Source: Ichthyophthirius multifiliis
Lineage: Eukaryota > Ciliophora > Oligohymenophorea > Hymenostomatida
DNA length: 64,000 nt
Assembly (NCBI RefSeq): GCF_000220395.1
Contig: NW_004085941.1
Span: 86,802-150,801 of the forward strand
Reading direction: 5' to 3'
Below the pieces are notes generated by a model. It was not told the origin of the DNA. It made no database searches and saw only the letters and a list, made by a program, of their open reading frames with translations. Position 1 is the stretch's first letter. Every line of letters begins with the position of its first letter. This document shows, one piece after another, positions 62,769 through 64,000 of the stretch. Position numbers and translations under genes: made by a program.

Positions 62769-64000
62769 ATGTTTAACGATTAAATTTTTAATAAAGACAA
62801 CCGAATTTCTGAAATTCTTTTGATAAAAAAGGAAGATCAAGCAAGCGAGATGCCAGTGAGTGTATTGAATTCAAATAATTCAGGTAATTCTAAAAAAAGT
62901 ATAAGCAAAATAAAATAGTTAAAGCTAAAAATAATAATAGGTTTTAATAAAGCAAAAATACTATGTCTTCGGCATCAAGTACATAAAGTTAGAAAGAAGA
63001 AAAGACACAAAGAGGAGTTAAAGTGGAATATGGAAAACAAAAAGAAAAATGTAGTTATTAAATGCTAAAAATTTCTTAACAATAATAAAATAAACATTAC
63101 ATTGTGGGAGATTTAGTTATTGATTTAGACCTTTTAATGGGTATAGAAAGCGTTTTTTCATCACTTTCTGATTTTAAGATAATTAATAGTATCGAATTAG
63201 ATGTTTTTAATCAAATAGTTCATATAAATATGGATTAAAGGTAAAAAGGAATTAAAGATTTTCGAATTGTTATTAATTAATTATTGAGTTTAGGTAATTA
63301 ATACTCAAGAGATGTTGCGTATTTGCTATAAAAATATTAAAATCTTATTGATTTTAAAATCCGGATGGGAAACGTTTATAAGAATAAAAATGAAAAGATA
63401 GTTTGAAAATAAATTTATAATAAATTTGGGAATAAGATAAGGGGAAAATAAAAGAGATAATAAACTAGAAATCTAAGGAGTGTAAATACTTTATTTATTT
63501 TATAAAAAAAGGGAAGTATTTAGAAGATATTATGGTATAATAAGGATATTCTTAAATTTTTTTATAAGTTTTAGGGCTAAGCTTTGAAAAATTTAAAGAA
63601 ATAACACTCAGGAATGGTTTATTAGATTTTATAGATTGCAAATAAAGATATTTTTTTTAATAATTCGGGAATAATAATTTAAAGTAAAATATAAGTTTGG
63701 AGTAAGTAAATTTAAATACATGGGATAAATTTAAAATACCTGCAACTGTATTTTCGGAAAAAGTTATTATAAATAATTATTAAAATATTGAAAATTATAT
63801 TGTTTTTATGAAAATTAGTATAAGTGATTAATTTTTAAGTTAACTATAAAATTTTAGAAATCAAAAGAAAAAAATTTTTTTATATAAAAATTAAATTATT
63901 TAAGATTATCATATAATTAATGATGAAAAATTAATTAATAATGAAAAAAATAACAATAATATAAATAATAATAATAATAATAATGATAATAATAATAATA
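62769..64000 (+). pseudogene. Paralogue 2 of the tandem pair, in-frame TGA, 3' end beyond window
   Basis: ATG 62769 (MFNDQIFNKDNRISEILL), then an intron (GTAATTC...AAATAG, about 62883-62918), then a frame matching paralogue 1: KHYIVGDLVIDLDLLMGIES, DFKIINSIELDVFNQIVHIN, GYSQIFLQVLGLSFEKFKEI, LRNGLLDFIDCKQRYF and WDKFKIPATVFSEKV, and an Asn-rich tail running off the window. A TGA lies in frame at 63404-63406, where paralogue 1 has Glu; the sequence on both sides stays homologous. A 36-bp GTTTGA...AATAAG phase-0 intron could formally remove it, but it would delete residues that align. It is therefore either a nonsense-disrupted copy, a very short intron, or readthrough. Confidence 0.6.

Noticed and set aside
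1-64000. CRISPR array, prophage, transposase or insertion sequence
   Set aside because: No regularly spaced direct repeats, no integrase/transposase motifs, and the organism is a eukaryote by introns, histone, Rab and importin.

Overview
The window is extremely AT-rich nuclear DNA (roughly 85% A+T by eye). Almost every long open frame is interrupted by TAA and TAG at positions where homologous proteins carry glutamine, while TGA ends the frames. That is the ciliate code (TAA/TAG = Gln, TGA = only stop). Introns are short (about 40-100 bp, GT...AG, almost pure A/T), start codons are preceded by A-runs, and there is a granule-lattice-like secretory protein and a PAS/multi-TM protein of ciliate type. 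I infer an oligohymenophorean (hymenostome) ciliate close to Tetrahymena/Ichthyophthirius. The species is not provable from this sequence. ORFs called with the standard code are nearly all shadows or fragments of the genes listed here.

Layout. 1-5.4 kb: end of a membrane-protein gene (+), mitochondrial-type A-type Fe-S carrier IscA (+), KDEL-receptor-like protein (+). 5.6-15.3 kb: a run of minus-strand genes: two poorly resolved ones, a ten-exon 1437-residue protein with an MGHC start and a C2-like N-terminus, and an Asn-rich coiled-coil protein. 15.5-17.5 kb: a 392-residue possible axonemal protein (+) and a two-TM protein (-). 18.5-24.1 kb: an LRR protein (+) converging on a coiled-coil protein (-). 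24.1-27.6 kb: a gene-poor stretch leading to histone H2A (+). 29.5-32.5 kb: a signal-peptide/multi-TM protein (-) and Rab4-like GTPase (-). 33.4-40.6 kb: a very long multi-TM PAS protein (+) and a granule-lattice-like protein (+). 40.9-42.3 kb: an MFS transporter (-). 45.2-48.2 kb: a degenerate Rab-like domain with an EQED repeat tail (+). 49.4-53.0 kb: a Gln/Asn-rich coiled-coil gene (-), a small type II membrane protein or its 5' exon (-), and a type I membrane protein (+). 54.5 kb: tRNA-Arg(CCU). 55.7-59.3 kb: a broken gene (+), importin alpha (+), and a Lys/Ser-rich protein (-). 60.3-64 kb: a tandem pair of paralogues of unknown function; the second has an in-frame TGA and runs off the window.

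There is no operon logic. Neighbours have mixed functions: secretory traffic (KDEL receptor, Rab4, granule protein), nuclear import, chromatin and Fe-S biogenesis. No transposase, CRISPR array, phage or IES-like boundary was recognised. The most notable points are an importin alpha whose major-site Asn ladder is lost, a Rab-like domain without P-loop or DTAGQ motif, the paralogue pair with a nonsense codon, LRR units with donor-like AG|GT at equivalent places, and a repeated pattern of apparent one-base deficits at A/T homopolymers. All intron models were made by eye and should be read as models.
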